From the IMG/VR virus record IMGVR_UViG_3300023178_000083, positions 1 to 46,523 of that record: 46,523 bases of DNA; one strand, written 5' to 3'. This DNA is from a virus. The notes under the pieces were generated by a model that was not told the DNA's origin, made no database searches, and saw only the letters and a program-made list of their open reading frames with translations. This document shows, in pieces, positions 1-8,439 of the stretch (the stretch's first letter is position 1; every line of letters begins with the position of its first letter). The position numbers and the translations under genes were made by a program.

Positions 1-1
1 C

Positions 2-178
2 AGTGGCATGACTAGTTCTGGCCAAGGATTGATGGAGTTCCTCGCAAGTGTCCTTGAAGACGCTGGATGCACACTTGACCCTGAGACTTGGTCCTATATC
101 GAAGCAGGAATAAATGATGTTGAATATGAAGCCCACCAAAAAGGAATGGACGACGGCCAAGAGGGCCATCTTACTTAG
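2..178 (+). CDS. Unknown protein, 3' end only
   Basis: An open frame runs in from the window edge and stops with TAG at 176-178, ten bases before the next gene's ATG. The 58 visible residues are acidic and end GMDDGQEGHLT. No family is recognised. The true start lies upstream of the window or at the ATG at 8. It reads in the same direction as the next gene, and the stop is followed at once by that gene's ribosome binding site (TTAGGAGAAATCA). Confidence 0.6.
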   Translation, partial: SGMTSSGQGLMEFLASVLEDAGCTLDPETWSYIEAGINDVEYEAHQKGMDDGQEGHLT

Positions 179-187
179 GAGAAATCA

Positions 188-268
188 ATGCGACTTACTA
201 AAAGACAACTCAAAAGAATTATTCGGGAAGAGTATTCACGACTCAAGCGTCGTGGACTCATCCGAGAG
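188..268 (+). repeat. Long-form tag, copy 1
   Basis: Codons 1-27 of the tagged protein. The first 24 residues are the same as in the copies at 37796 and 38186, although many codons differ, so conservation is at the protein level. Confidence 0.8.
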
Positions 269-523
269 ATGGCAGGCGGCCCAGTCACGGTCACCTTCGA
301 GGATTACGAAAATGGTGGAGAGTTCACTTGCACGCTCGATCCAAATCTGTATAGTGCAATCATGAGCGAGACAGACGAAGAAGAACAGATGTACTTGATG
401 CAAGACTTGTACACCATGTGTGAAGAAGAAGCAGGCGCAGCCGGCGTCATGCTCGGTGCACCTTTAAGTTGCAGCTGTCCTGAATGTTGGTCATTGATTC
501 AAAAAGCTGCATCATATTTTTAG
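188..523 (+). CDS. Tagged small protein (long-form N-terminal tag)
   Basis: A 111-residue protein. Residues 1-27 are a strongly basic, amphipathic segment (MRLTKRQLKRIIREE, then YSRLKRRGLIRE) that recurs almost unchanged at 37796 and 38186. After the I-R-E tripeptide at 25-27 the sequence changes abruptly to an acidic, Cys-containing domain (CTLDP, MCEEE, SCSCPECW) with no family I recognise. The start is supported by TAGGAG seven bases upstream. I infer a capsid-directed protein whose basic leader is removed at the (I/L)-x-E site; no function is known for the mature part. Confidence 0.8.
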   Translation: MRLTKRQLKRIIREEYSRLKRRGLIREMAGGPVTVTFEDYENGGEFTCTLDPNLYSAIMSETDEEEQMYLMQDLYTMCEEEAGAAGVMLGAPLSCSCPECWSLIQKAASYF

Positions 524-541
524 ATTCTTTCGTAATTAATT

Positions 542-580
542 TTGTAAAACCAACCGCCTCCGAGTACGTTATATACATAA
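542..580 (+). promoter_or_regulatory. Probable promoter for the recombinase gene
   Basis: TTGTAA at 542-547 matches the -35 used at several other gaps here. The best -10 is unclear: TACGTT at 565-570 gives a 17 bp gap, TATATA at 570-575 gives 22. The TTATATACATAA segment also occurs in the leader at 46129. Confidence 0.45.
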
Positions 581-595
581 CCAAAGGAGGCTATA

Positions 596-1831
596 ATGGC
601 TAAGAAAAAGAAAACAACAAAGACTAAAGCATCGTCAGGTACCGGTGACTTTACGAGTTCATTGATTAGTGCCTTGAACAAAGAACATGGTTCTCGTGTA
701 GCGTACAACCTCGCAGTAGAAGATTCGCCCACCCACGTCAATAGATGGATTAGCACTGGCTCAGACCAACTTGACTATATCGTAGCAGGTCGACCTGGTG
801 GCGGTCTTCCAGAAGGTCGCATTGTGGAAATCTTCGGCCCACCGTCTATTGGCAAATCCCACATAGCGATTCAGGTGTGTAAGGCTACACAAGAAAGCGG
901 TGGTATCGTGGTATATATCGATACAGAGAATGCAACGTCTGTAGAGAACCTTCAGTTACTCGGAGTCGACATCACTCAACGATTCGTATATGTCGACACA
1001 CATTGCACAGAAGAAGTATTATCAATTGCCGAGAAGACTATACTTAGAGCGAAGGAACTTGACAAAGATGTTCCGATCACCATCATCTGGGATTCTGTGG
1101 CGGCAACCTCGCCCAAGGATGAACTCTTAGGTGATTACGATAAGATGACGATTGGCTTGAATGCTCGTGTTATCTCAAAAGGTATGCGAAAGATCACGGG
1201 ACTGATCGCAAATGAGAAAGTGCTTCTTATCTGTCTCAATCAAATCAGAACAAAAATTGGAGTTATGTATGGAGATCCTACTACTACACCCGGAGGTAAG
1301 GCAATCCCTTTTCACTCATCTGTACGAATCAAACTGGACTCAGGCAAGCAAATCCTCGACAAACAAGGATCGCCCATTGGCATCAGGGTTATTGCGAAGA
1401 CTATTAAGAATAAAGTAGCTGCGCCATTCCGTCGTTGTGAGTTTGAGATTCACTTTGGCAAAGGTATCGTAGAACACGAATATGTCTTCGACCTTCTTCG
1501 CAAGTACTGTGCAGATAACGGACCTGTTGACTACGATGATGACCTTGCAGTTGAACTGTCTGGCACTGGTGCGTGGAAGACGATATGTCTTATCAAGAAG
1601 GATACAGGCGAAATCATCGAAGAGAAGAAGTTCTACAAACCTGAGTTCAATCAAATCTACAAAAGTCCTCAGTGGAACACCTATTGTATGAAGGTATTCA
1701 ACACGTGTTATGCCGAGTACATGGGTAGAGCTTTAGAGGATGCAGCAGAAATCAATCCCGAGTCATACGAAGAAGTGAGACAGATTGCTATGGACTTGAC
1801 CGGGCCTGACGACGCATTCCAAGATTTGTAA
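596..1831 (+). CDS. uvsX: UvsX/RecA-like recombinase
   Basis: Strand-exchange ATPase that would coat single-stranded DNA for recombination-dependent replication and repair. The 411-residue length suits phage UvsX. A Lys-rich leader is followed by the RecA core: Walker A GPPSIGKS at about 81-88, VVYIDTENA, Walker B-like IIWDSVAA with Asp near 166, and the LNQIRTK-GDPTTTPGG DNA-binding-loop region. The C-terminus is acidic, as in RecA/UvsX. The start is fixed by AAAGGAGG 583-590. The gene is the first of a replication block (exonuclease and helicase follow) and is bounded downstream by a hairpin. Bacterial RecA is a less likely reading because the flanking loops are divergent. Confidence 0.9.
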   Translation: MAKKKKTTKTKASSGTGDFTSSLISALNKEHGSRVAYNLAVEDSPTHVNRWISTGSDQLDYIVAGRPGGGLPEGRIVEIFGPPSIGKSHIAIQVCKATQESGGIVVYIDTENATSVENLQLLGVDITQRFVYVDTHCTEEVLSIAEKTILRAKELDKDVPITIIWDSVAATSPKDELLGDYDKMTIGLNARVISKGMRKITGLIANEKVLLICLNQIRTKIGVMYGDPTTTPGGKAIPFHSSVRIKLDSGKQILDKQGSPIGIRVIAKTIKNKVAAPFRRCEFEIHFGKGIVEHEYVFDLLRKYCADNGPVDYDDDLAVELSGTGAWKTICLIKKDTGEIIEEKKFYKPEFNQIYKSPQWNTYCMKVFNTCYAEYMGRALEDAAEINPESYEEVRQIAMDLTGPDDAFQDL

Positions 1832-1849
1832 TCCTTTGGTTAGGAAAGG

Positions 1850-1879
1850 TTGTAAAACCTGAGGGTACACCGGTATAAT
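1850..1879 (+). promoter_or_regulatory. Sigma70-like promoter inside a terminator
   Basis: TTGTAA (1850-1855), 18 bp gap, TATAAT (1874-1879). The -10 lies in the loop of the hairpin 1861-1893, so transcription would begin at about 1886, within the right arm. Confidence 0.65.
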
Positions 1880-1897
1880 GCTAGTGTACCCTCTTTT
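1861..1897 (+). terminator. Terminator hairpin after the recombinase gene
   Basis: GAGGGTACAC (1861-1870) pairs perfectly with GTGTACCCTC (1884-1893) and is followed by TTTT. It would stop read-through from the recombinase gene while the promoter in its loop starts the exonuclease mRNA. Confidence 0.65.
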
Positions 1898-1920
1898 CAT
1901 TTTCACACACAGGAGTCTCT

Positions 1921-2892
1921 ATGACAACACGCGGACCAGTACTTCTTATCGATGCTTACAACATCTTTGCCAAGAACTACATTGTAAATCCTTCACTTTC
2001 ATCTAATGGCGAACCCATCGGTGGTGCCACTGGCTTTATCAAATCACTTGGCGTCCTTGCCGACACCCATCGACCATCCGAAATTATTGTATGCTGGGAG
2101 GGCGGCGGAGCCAAACGAAGACGTGATCTCCTGCCGACTTACAAAGCAGGTCGTAAACCACTTCGGCTCAACCGATCAGAACTGTACAAGAAGGATCTGG
2201 ACTCGCCAGAAAACTTTATGTGGCAGGTTGCGTTGGCATGTCGGATGCTCGAACAACTTCCTATCAAACAAATGTATGTGGATGACTGCGAGGCCGACGA
2301 TCTTATTGGTTGGTTCTGCAGGCACCGTTTGCGAGACGACGAAAGACAAATTGTTATCTGTTCTGCTGACCAAGACATGCATCAATTGCTTCGCCCTGGT
2401 GTTATTCAGTACAACGCAAAGAAGACAATAACTCACGAAGATGTCGTAGCCAAATACGGTATCACTCCAGAAAACTTTGTAACAGCTCGTGCATTTATCG
2501 GAGATAAATCGGATCGTATCAATGGTATCAAAGGCGTTGGTTTCAAAACTCTGGCACGCAAATTCCCGCAACTTGGCGAAGAGTCATTTGTTTCAATTGA
2601 CGACATACTTACAGAATGCAAGTTAAGGAATAGTCAAAAGAAAATGAAATTATACGAATCGATCCTCGCCGAACCCGATACAGCCAAACTCAACTGGCGA
2701 CTCATGTATCTGGACATCAGTAATCTCAGTGCCGAGCATGTAAAACAACTGAATTACCGATATGATAATGCACAAGTAGGCCGGAATAAATTTCAGTTTA
2801 TCAAGACTATGGTACAAGAAGGACTACACGTCCCGGGCCATATCAATGCTGACTTAGTCTGGCTTCGCTTATCATCAATAGAACAGGAGTAA
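1921..2892 (+). CDS. 5'-3' exonuclease (FEN/T4 RNase H-like)
   Basis: Flap/5'-3' exonuclease that would remove Okazaki-fragment RNA primers or resect ends. The 323 residues fit the PIN/FEN fold of T4 Rnh and the PolI N-domain: LLIDAYNIF near residue 8, then LPTYKAGRK, the acidic metal cluster DDCEADDLIGWF, VICSADQDMHQLL, and the helix-hairpin-helix DNA-binding stretch GDKSDRINGIKGVGFKTLA. All the acidic cluster positions visible by eye are present. ACAGGAGTCTCT lies before the ATG. It is followed after two bases by the helicase gene, so the two are probably cotranscribed. Confidence 0.88.
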   Translation: MTTRGPVLLIDAYNIFAKNYIVNPSLSSNGEPIGGATGFIKSLGVLADTHRPSEIIVCWEGGGAKRRRDLLPTYKAGRKPLRLNRSELYKKDLDSPENFMWQVALACRMLEQLPIKQMYVDDCEADDLIGWFCRHRLRDDERQIVICSADQDMHQLLRPGVIQYNAKKTITHEDVVAKYGITPENFVTARAFIGDKSDRINGIKGVGFKTLARKFPQLGEESFVSIDDILTECKLRNSQKKMKLYESILAEPDTAKLNWRLMYLDISNLSAEHVKQLNYRYDNAQVGRNKFQFIKTMVQEGLHVPGHINADLVWLRLSSIEQE

Positions 2893-2894
2893 AA

Positions 2895-4286
2895 ATGTCA
2901 AACCTAGCAATCAAGGAGACGGGTCCCGCGTTGTTTCAACAATACGGGAAAGCTTTCCAAGAGAAGATCTTCCAAGGTCTTGCAATCGATAAAGATTGGG
3001 CACAGCAGATGCACGAAGTGATGCGTCCTCATTATTTTGAACTTAAGTATCTTCAATACTTGTGCGAAAAATATTTCGAATACTTCGACAACTATCGTTG
3101 TTTTCCCACAATGCAACTTCTCATCCAAATGGTTGGATCAGAATTAACCGGTGAAGGAAGCGATGGTATTTTAAGAAATCAAATCGTACAGTTTATTCAT
3201 CGCATGCGAGGCAACCCTCATCCAGAAGATCTTCCTTACGTGAAGGACAAAGCACTTGACTTTTGTAAACGTCAAGCATTCAAAGATGCGTTGACCACCG
3301 CTGTTGAATTGGTACAAGGTGACAAGTTCGAATCAGTCGTAGATCTTATGAAGAAAGCAGTATCTGTTGGCATGCCTCATTCCGTAGGTCACGATTTCTT
3401 TGAAGACATTGAGGCTCGTTTCCAAGAGATTCAAAGAATTACGACTCCAACTGGATTAGATTTCTTAGATGCGAAAGACATTCTAGATGGCGGACTAGGT
3501 CGTGGTGAACTTGGGGTGGTCGTTGCTCCAACTGGTTGTGGTAAATCACACTGGCTCGTACAAGTAGGTGCGGCTGCCTTGAAACAAGGAAGAACTGTAG
3601 TTCATTACACGTTCGAATTGAGCGAAGTGTTGGTCGGTAAACGATATGATGCGAATCTTACGAATATATCGGTGAATGATCTTATTGAAAATAAAGATCG
3701 AGTTAAAGATTTTTACGAAGACAACGAAATGGGTAATCTTATCATCAAGTACTACCCCACGAGGACCGCATCTGTGAATACCATTCGGAATCATCTTGAA
3801 AAACTTAAGTTTCGAGGACATATTCCTTCACTCGTCATTATCGACTATGCAGATGTGATGCGATCCACTAAAGCGTATGAAGCGTTAAGGCACGAACTTA
3901 TGTTAATCTACGAAGAGCTACGACAACTAGCGGGTGACTTCAACGTACCTGTTTGGACAGCTTCTCAATCAAACCGTGCGGGTGCCAACGCAGATATGGT
4001 AGGACTTGAAAACATGGGCGAAGCCTATGGTAAAGCACAGGTGAGTGATTTCGTTCTCGGTCTCTCTCGTAAACCCGAAGAGAAAGACAAAGGTTATGGA
4101 AGGTTATTTGTTGCAAAGAATCGATCCGGTCGTGATGGAATGCAGTTCCACGTGAAGATAGACACCGCAAGGTCTAAGTTCGCTAAGATGGACATGCAAG
4201 AAGTTGCAGATATGGATCCAAAAAATATAATGAAGAAGACATGGAATGAAGTCCAAAAAGCTAAGAAGGAGCTAGACAATGAGTAA
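2895..4286 (+). CDS. Replicative DNA helicase, DnaB/T4 gp41 family
   Basis: Hexameric 5'-3' fork helicase. The N-terminal 150 or so residues are helical (primase-binding type). The RecA-like motor carries Walker A APTGCGKS at about 211-218, Walker B LVIIDYADVM, and WTASQSNRAG in the H3 region. The 463-residue size suits gp41/DnaB. ACAGGAGTAAAA precedes the ATG. The 3' end overlaps the reductase gene by eight bases, tying fork progress and dNTP supply into one transcript. I see no separate primase in the window, so one should lie elsewhere or be supplied by the host. Confidence 0.88.
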   Translation: MSNLAIKETGPALFQQYGKAFQEKIFQGLAIDKDWAQQMHEVMRPHYFELKYLQYLCEKYFEYFDNYRCFPTMQLLIQMVGSELTGEGSDGILRNQIVQFIHRMRGNPHPEDLPYVKDKALDFCKRQAFKDALTTAVELVQGDKFESVVDLMKKAVSVGMPHSVGHDFFEDIEARFQEIQRITTPTGLDFLDAKDILDGGLGRGELGVVVAPTGCGKSHWLVQVGAAALKQGRTVVHYTFELSEVLVGKRYDANLTNISVNDLIENKDRVKDFYEDNEMGNLIIKYYPTRTASVNTIRNHLEKLKFRGHIPSLVIIDYADVMRSTKAYEALRHELMLIYEELRQLAGDFNVPVWTASQSNRAGANADMVGLENMGEAYGKAQVSDFVLGLSRKPEEKDKGYGRLFVAKNRSGRDGMQFHVKIDTARSKFAKMDMQEVADMDPKNIMKKTWNEVQKAKKELDNE

Positions 4287-6753
4287 GTACACGTATGACG
4301 ATGTGTTCGAGGCCTCACTAGAGTATTTCGGTGGAGATTCTCTAGCCGCCTCTGTATTCGCAGGCAAGTATGCACTGCAAGATGAAGATGGAAATTATCT
4401 GGAGCTTACGCCAGATGATATGCACAAACGATTGGCCGATGAGTTCGCCAGAATCGAATCAAAATATCCTAATTCAATGGATCGTCATGAAATCTACAGC
4501 CTGTTCCAAGGTTTTAGATACGTTGTTCCTCAAGGTTCACCCATGTCTGGTATCGGCAACGAAGCTAAGATCCAGTCTATCTCCAACTGTTTTGTGATCG
4601 AGGCTCCCGAAGACTCCTATGGTGGTATCTTGAAAACAGATCAAGAACAAGTACAGATTATGAAGCGAAGAGGTGGCGTTGGATTCGACATCTCCACGAT
4701 TCGGCCAAAAGGTATGTCTACTTCTAATGCTGCTAAGACTACCGATGGTATCGAAGTCTTTATGGATAGATTCTCTAATTCATGTCGAGAGGTTGCGCAA
4801 GGTGGTCGCCGTGGTGCCCTGATGCTTTCTATCTCGGTGCATCACCCACAAGTGATGGAGTTCATCAAGATCAAAAGAGATCTCACAAAAGTGACAGGTG
4901 CGAACATCTCAGTACGAGTCTCCGATGAGTTTATGTTTGCTGTGAAGAATAACGATGCCTACGAACAACGGTGGCCTGTTGATTCTGATAATCCTGAGAT
5001 TAAGAACACTGCTGATGCTACCGAAGTTTGGAACGAACTCATCGAAGGTGCACATGCATCGGCGGAGCCGGGTGTTCTTTTCTGGGATACAGCTACACGG
5101 ATGACACCGTCGGATGCGTATGCAGATCAAGGATTTGGTTCTGTTTCGACCAACCCGTGCGGAGAGATTATTCTTTCTCCATACGATTCATGCCGACTTA
5201 TGTTAATGAACCTCACTTCTTTCGTAGACAATGCATGGACAGACAAGGCCTCCTTCGATTGGGGCAAGTTCCGTATCATGTCTAGAAAAGCACAACGATT
5301 GATGGATGACATGATCGACATTGAAATCGAACAAATCGATAAGATCCTTGCGAAAATCGACAACGATCCAGAGACCGATGAGACCAAATACTACGAACGC
5401 AATCTGTGGCATACGATAAGACAGGTGGCTGTCAATGGTAGAAGAACAGGATTAGGCGTCACAGGCCTTGGAGATACGATTGCTATGTTAGGCCAAACCT
5501 ATGGAGATGACGATTCAATCGAAACAGTTGAAGAGATCTATAAGTGGTTATCTCTCGCTTCTTACGAAGAGTCTATCCAGCTTGCAAAAGAACGAGGAGC
5601 ATTCCCAATCTTCGATGCATCCAAAGAAGAAGGCCACCCATTTATCAGCCGTGTTGTCAACGAACTTGTAGATCCTGTCCAAGCTGACTATAGGCAATAC
5701 GGCCGTCGCAACATTGCGAACACAACGACAGCGCCTGCAGGCTCAGTTTCGTGTCTTACTCAAACTACGTCAGGTATCGAACCTGCTTTCATGTTATACT
5801 ACAAGCGTCGTAAGAAAGCTGTCAATGGTGAAGAGGTAATGTTCGTAGATGACCTTGGGGACGAATGGACAGAGTTCAACGTGTATCATCACAAGTTCAA
5901 AGAATGGATGGCCGTGAACCACGTTTCTGACGAGGAAGTAGATACAGCCATCGAACACTCCCCATATCACGGTGGTACTGCAAACGAAATCGACTGGCGC
6001 GCAAAAGTCAAGCTTCAATCAGTTGCGCAAAAGTGGATCTGTCATGCTATCTCGAATACAACGAATCTTCCAAATGACATCGATGTTGACACAGTAAAAG
6101 ACATCTACATGCTCGGCTGGGAATTAGGATGCAAAGGTGTGACTGTTTATCGAGATGGTTCACGTTCTGGTGTCCTCGTATCTACCGATGACAAGAAAGA
6201 AGAGACATTTGGCGAAAGACATGCGCCGAAAAGACCCGAAACACTCGACTGTGACATATTTCATACTTCTGTCAAAGGCCAAAAATGGGTTGTACTCGTT
6301 GGCTTGATGGATGGCAAACCCTACGAAGTAATCGGAGGGGAAGCTGAGATGATCGAACTTCCACGGAGAATTAAAAATGGCACTCTTACTAAGAGAGCGT
6401 TCAAGACGACTAATTCAAAATACGACCTCTCGATTGGCGACACTGAAGACACGCTTAATATCAAAGATGTCGTATCCGTCTTTGCTAATGCAAATCATGC
6501 AGGATACACTCGAACTATTTCTTTGGCTCTGCGTCATGGCGTACCTGTACAGTATCTGGTAGAACAGATGCAAAAAGATCGTGAGGCTGATCTATTCTCG
6601 TTTTCTAAAGTGATTGCACGGTGTTTGAAAAATTATATCGTGGACGGTACAGAAGTTGACAAGACTTGTCCATCCTGTGGTGCAGAAGGATCACTTGTGT
6701 ATCAAGAAGGGTGTGTCACGTGTAAATCGTGCGGACATGGTAAATGCGGATAA
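4279..6753 (+). CDS. nrdJ: Class II (B12-dependent) ribonucleotide reductase
   Basis: Reduces ribonucleotides to deoxyribonucleotides using adenosylcobalamin; a single 824-residue chain with no small subunit nearby. Visible signatures are SNCFV (first redox Cys near 104), NPCGE at about 292-296 (radical Cys and its Asn/Glu), NTTTAPAGSVSCLTQTTSGIEPAF (the phosphate-binding region), GCKGVTVYRDGSRSGVL, and a C-terminal Cys4 zinc ribbon (CPSCG ... CVTCKSCGHGKCG), typical of NrdJ-type enzymes. SD AAGGAG lies inside the helicase 3' end. Activity would depend on host cobalamin, so the host likely makes or imports B12. Class I and III signatures are absent. Confidence 0.9.
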   Translation: MSKYTYDDVFEASLEYFGGDSLAASVFAGKYALQDEDGNYLELTPDDMHKRLADEFARIESKYPNSMDRHEIYSLFQGFRYVVPQGSPMSGIGNEAKIQSISNCFVIEAPEDSYGGILKTDQEQVQIMKRRGGVGFDISTIRPKGMSTSNAAKTTDGIEVFMDRFSNSCREVAQGGRRGALMLSISVHHPQVMEFIKIKRDLTKVTGANISVRVSDEFMFAVKNNDAYEQRWPVDSDNPEIKNTADATEVWNELIEGAHASAEPGVLFWDTATRMTPSDAYADQGFGSVSTNPCGEIILSPYDSCRLMLMNLTSFVDNAWTDKASFDWGKFRIMSRKAQRLMDDMIDIEIEQIDKILAKIDNDPETDETKYYERNLWHTIRQVAVNGRRTGLGVTGLGDTIAMLGQTYGDDDSIETVEEIYKWLSLASYEESIQLAKERGAFPIFDASKEEGHPFISRVVNELVDPVQADYRQYGRRNIANTTTAPAGSVSCLTQTTSGIEPAFMLYYKRRKKAVNGEEVMFVDDLGDEWTEFNVYHHKFKEWMAVNHVSDEEVDTAIEHSPYHGGTANEIDWRAKVKLQSVAQKWICHAISNTTNLPNDIDVDTVKDIYMLGWELGCKGVTVYRDGSRSGVLVSTDDKKEETFGERHAPKRPETLDCDIFHTSVKGQKWVVLVGLMDGKPYEVIGGEAEMIELPRRIKNGTLTKRAFKTTNSKYDLSIGDTEDTLNIKDVVSVFANANHAGYTRTISLALRHGVPVQYLVEQMQKDREADLFSFSKVIARCLKNYIVDGTEVDKTCPSCGAEGSLVYQEGCVTCKSCGHGKCG

Positions 6754-6783
6754 TCTGAAAAATAAATTAAAGTTTTTACTCCT

Positions 6784-6813
6784 AACGGCGGCTCTTACGA
6801 GTCGTCGTTTTTT
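6784..6813 (+). terminator. Terminator after nrdJ, T-tract shared with the next promoter
   Basis: AACGGCGGCTC (6784-6794) pairs with GAGTCGTCGTT (6799-6809), with two G-U pairs and a TTAC loop, followed by TTTTTT. The end of the T run forms the start of the next -35 box (TTGTAA 6812-6817). Confidence 0.7.
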
Positions 6814-6840
6814 GTAAAATCTGGCTGAACAGAGTATAGT
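6812..6840 (+). promoter_or_regulatory. Sigma70-like promoter for the clpP-like gene
   Basis: TTGTAA (6812-6817), 17 bp, TATAGT (6835-6840), followed by AAAGGAG before the ATG at 6886. Confidence 0.65.
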
Positions 6841-6885
6841 AATAATACAACACTACTACACAATAACTAACCCAAAGGAGCATAT

Positions 6886-7503
6886 ATGCACTGGACAACT
6901 AAAGTATCACCACTTATCAAAGACATCGAATTAAAACACTCTCCCGTTATGATTCGAGTAAATGATTTCACCGAGGAAGCCGCGGCCGACTTTGCTGCAA
7001 AAATGGGAGTAGCTCAAAACACTGGACAGCCTGTCATTCCCGTGATCATCGATTCTTATGGAGGTCAAGTATATTCGCTTATGTCTATGATTGCTGCGAT
7101 TAAATCTTCTAAGGTACCTGTTGCGACTATCGTAGAGGGCAAGGCCATGTCGTGTGGTGTTATTCTTGCTTCGTGTGGAGCGAAAGGAATGCGATATATC
7201 TCAGAAGACGCTACATTGATGATTCACGATGTGAGTTCAGGTGCTTGGGGCAAAAACTCTGAGATCCAAGCAAGCGCAGATGAAACGAAACGTTTGAATG
7301 AAAAGATCTACCAGATTCTTGCAGAAAATACTGGTAAAACAGCGAAGTGGTTTCACAAGAAGATCAACAAGCGCGGACGTGCCGACTGGTTCGTAGAACC
7401 TGAAAGAGCAATCGAAATTGGTATTTCTGACAAAATTGGAGTTCCAACTCTAGACATTAAAGTTGATGTGTCTATCAATTTCGTAGAACCCGAAACAAAA
7501 TAG
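6886..7503 (+). CDS. clpP: ClpP-like serine protease
   Basis: A 205-residue ClpP-fold peptidase. The nucleophile is Ser89 in GKAMSCGVIL, and the base is His114 in ATLMIHDVS. The 25-residue gap is the same as between Ser97 and His122 in E. coli ClpP. The acid is probably Asp167 in ADWFVEP, with AIEIGISDKIG matching the family's C-terminal block. It could pair with a host ClpA/X unfoldase, especially as this phage also has a ClpS homologue at 14579. A second reading is a ClpP-type prohead protease, but it has no fused scaffold domain and is not next to recognisable portal or capsid genes. It has its own promoter and ribosome binding site. Confidence 0.85.
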   Translation: MHWTTKVSPLIKDIELKHSPVMIRVNDFTEEAAADFAAKMGVAQNTGQPVIPVIIDSYGGQVYSLMSMIAAIKSSKVPVATIVEGKAMSCGVILASCGAKGMRYISEDATLMIHDVSSGAWGKNSEIQASADETKRLNEKIYQILAENTGKTAKWFHKKINKRGRADWFVEPERAIEIGISDKIGVPTLDIKVDVSINFVEPETK

Positions 7504-7513
7504 ACTTCTTCTG

Positions 7514-7519
7514 TATAAT
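7514..7519 (+). promoter_or_regulatory. Possible -10 box before the Dps-like gene
   Basis: TATAAT at 7514-7519 in the 45-base gap, without a convincing -35 box. TTTTGGAGAAAG then precedes the ATG at 7549. Confidence 0.3.
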
Positions 7520-7548
7520 TAGAATGGAGTTTATTTTGGAGAAAGTCT

Positions 7549-8439
7549 ATGGAACACATATTCCGACAATGGATTGGTATGCATCGTGCAATGATTGCAT
7601 GGTTTCATGCTGCACATCATGTCACAAAAGGAACAGGGTTCAGTGGCGATCACGTTAATTTATATGGCGAGATCTACACTCAGTTAGACGAAGATCTAGA
7701 CGGCATCGTAGAAAAAGGAATAGGATTGACTGGTGATGAAACACTGGCCGATCCTGTTTCGTCATTATCGATGGCAGCCGGTCTTCTCGCACAGCAACCT
7801 GCATCTGCAAATCAAGATGCTGAAACGATTGCTGCGAATGGTCTAATAGTTATGAAATATTATGTCGAGTTTATCGAAGCAATATATCGGCAGTTTGAGT
7901 CTCTTGGCATGTCTCTCGGTTTGGATGATCTTTTGCAGGGACATGCAAATCAATATGAAACGTACGTGTATCTTCTTCAACAACGAGCGAGAACCGGTTT
8001 ACTGCAAAAGGAGAATAAAATGAGACTAACAGAATCACAATTGCGAAAAGCAATCCGATCGACTATTTTAGAAGCAAAAGCTGGCGACCCATTCGGTGAC
8101 AAGACGTATTCGATATGGAGTCACATCAAACACTTATCTGCTAGATTCGGAAAAGGCCAAAGAGACGAACCATCTGTAACAAAAGCAATGGAATATATTG
8201 CTAACACCGCTGGTTACGTAATGAGAGGAAGGGAAATGCCTGATGGTCGAGACCCTGAATTTTTTGGTGGAGAGTTCGTTATGGACTATGCTAAATCGAA
8301 TAGAAAGAAATCAATAAAGTCCTACTGTTGGGCGTTCATGACGGGACTACACCAATTACTTTCGTTAGAAGGAGAAGACCCAATGAGCAATTACTTCGAT
8401 GAAGTCTTCAGAATCCTCAGACAAGATGGAGTAATCTAA
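7549..8439 (+). CDS. Dps/ferritin-like domain fused to an internal tag
   Basis: A 296-residue two-part protein. Residues 1-155 resemble a Dps/bacterioferritin four-helix bundle: FHAAHHVTKGTGF, DHVNLYGEIYTQLDEDLDGIVEKGI. The H...G.xF..DH...D.xx.E pattern recalls Dps ferroxidase ligands, but the Asp four residues after the second His is replaced by Tyr, so iron oxidation is uncertain. At residue 158 a short-form tag begins (MRLTESQLRKAIR, then STILEA), followed by a 120-residue domain of unknown function. AAGGAG stands just before the internal ATG, so two products from one frame are likely. Confidence 0.7.
   Translation: MEHIFRQWIGMHRAMIAWFHAAHHVTKGTGFSGDHVNLYGEIYTQLDEDLDGIVEKGIGLTGDETLADPVSSLSMAAGLLAQQPASANQDAETIAANGLIVMKYYVEFIEAIYRQFESLGMSLGLDDLLQGHANQYETYVYLLQQRARTGLLQKENKMRLTESQLRKAIRSTILEAKAGDPFGDKTYSIWSHIKHLSARFGKGQRDEPSVTKAMEYIANTAGYVMRGREMPDGRDPEFFGGEFVMDYAKSNRKKSIKSYCWAFMTGLHQLLSLEGEDPMSNYFDEVFRILRQDGVI
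8020..8439 (+). CDS. Internal-start tagged protein (C-terminal product)
   Basis: ATG at 8020 with a strong site AAAGGAGAATAAA directly upstream opens the 139-residue C-terminal part of the 7549 frame. It starts with the short tag, in which I-L-E occupies residues 16-18, exactly as in stand-alone tagged proteins. The tag and its ribosome binding site look like one cassette placed behind the Dps-like domain after loss of the stop codon. The rest contains WSHIKHLSARFGKG and a hydrophobic helix near SYCWAFMTGLHQLL; no family recognised. Confidence 0.5.
   Translation: MRLTESQLRKAIRSTILEAKAGDPFGDKTYSIWSHIKHLSARFGKGQRDEPSVTKAMEYIANTAGYVMRGREMPDGRDPEFFGGEFVMDYAKSNRKKSIKSYCWAFMTGLHQLLSLEGEDPMSNYFDEVFRILRQDGVI

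Noticed and set aside
6886-7503. Considered as the gp21-type prohead protease that would cut the tags.
   Set aside because: Its motifs are those of ClpP, with Ser89/His114 spacing as in ClpP. gp21 is a different family, and no portal or capsid gene is adjacent. ClpP-type maturation proteases exist, so this is not fully excluded.
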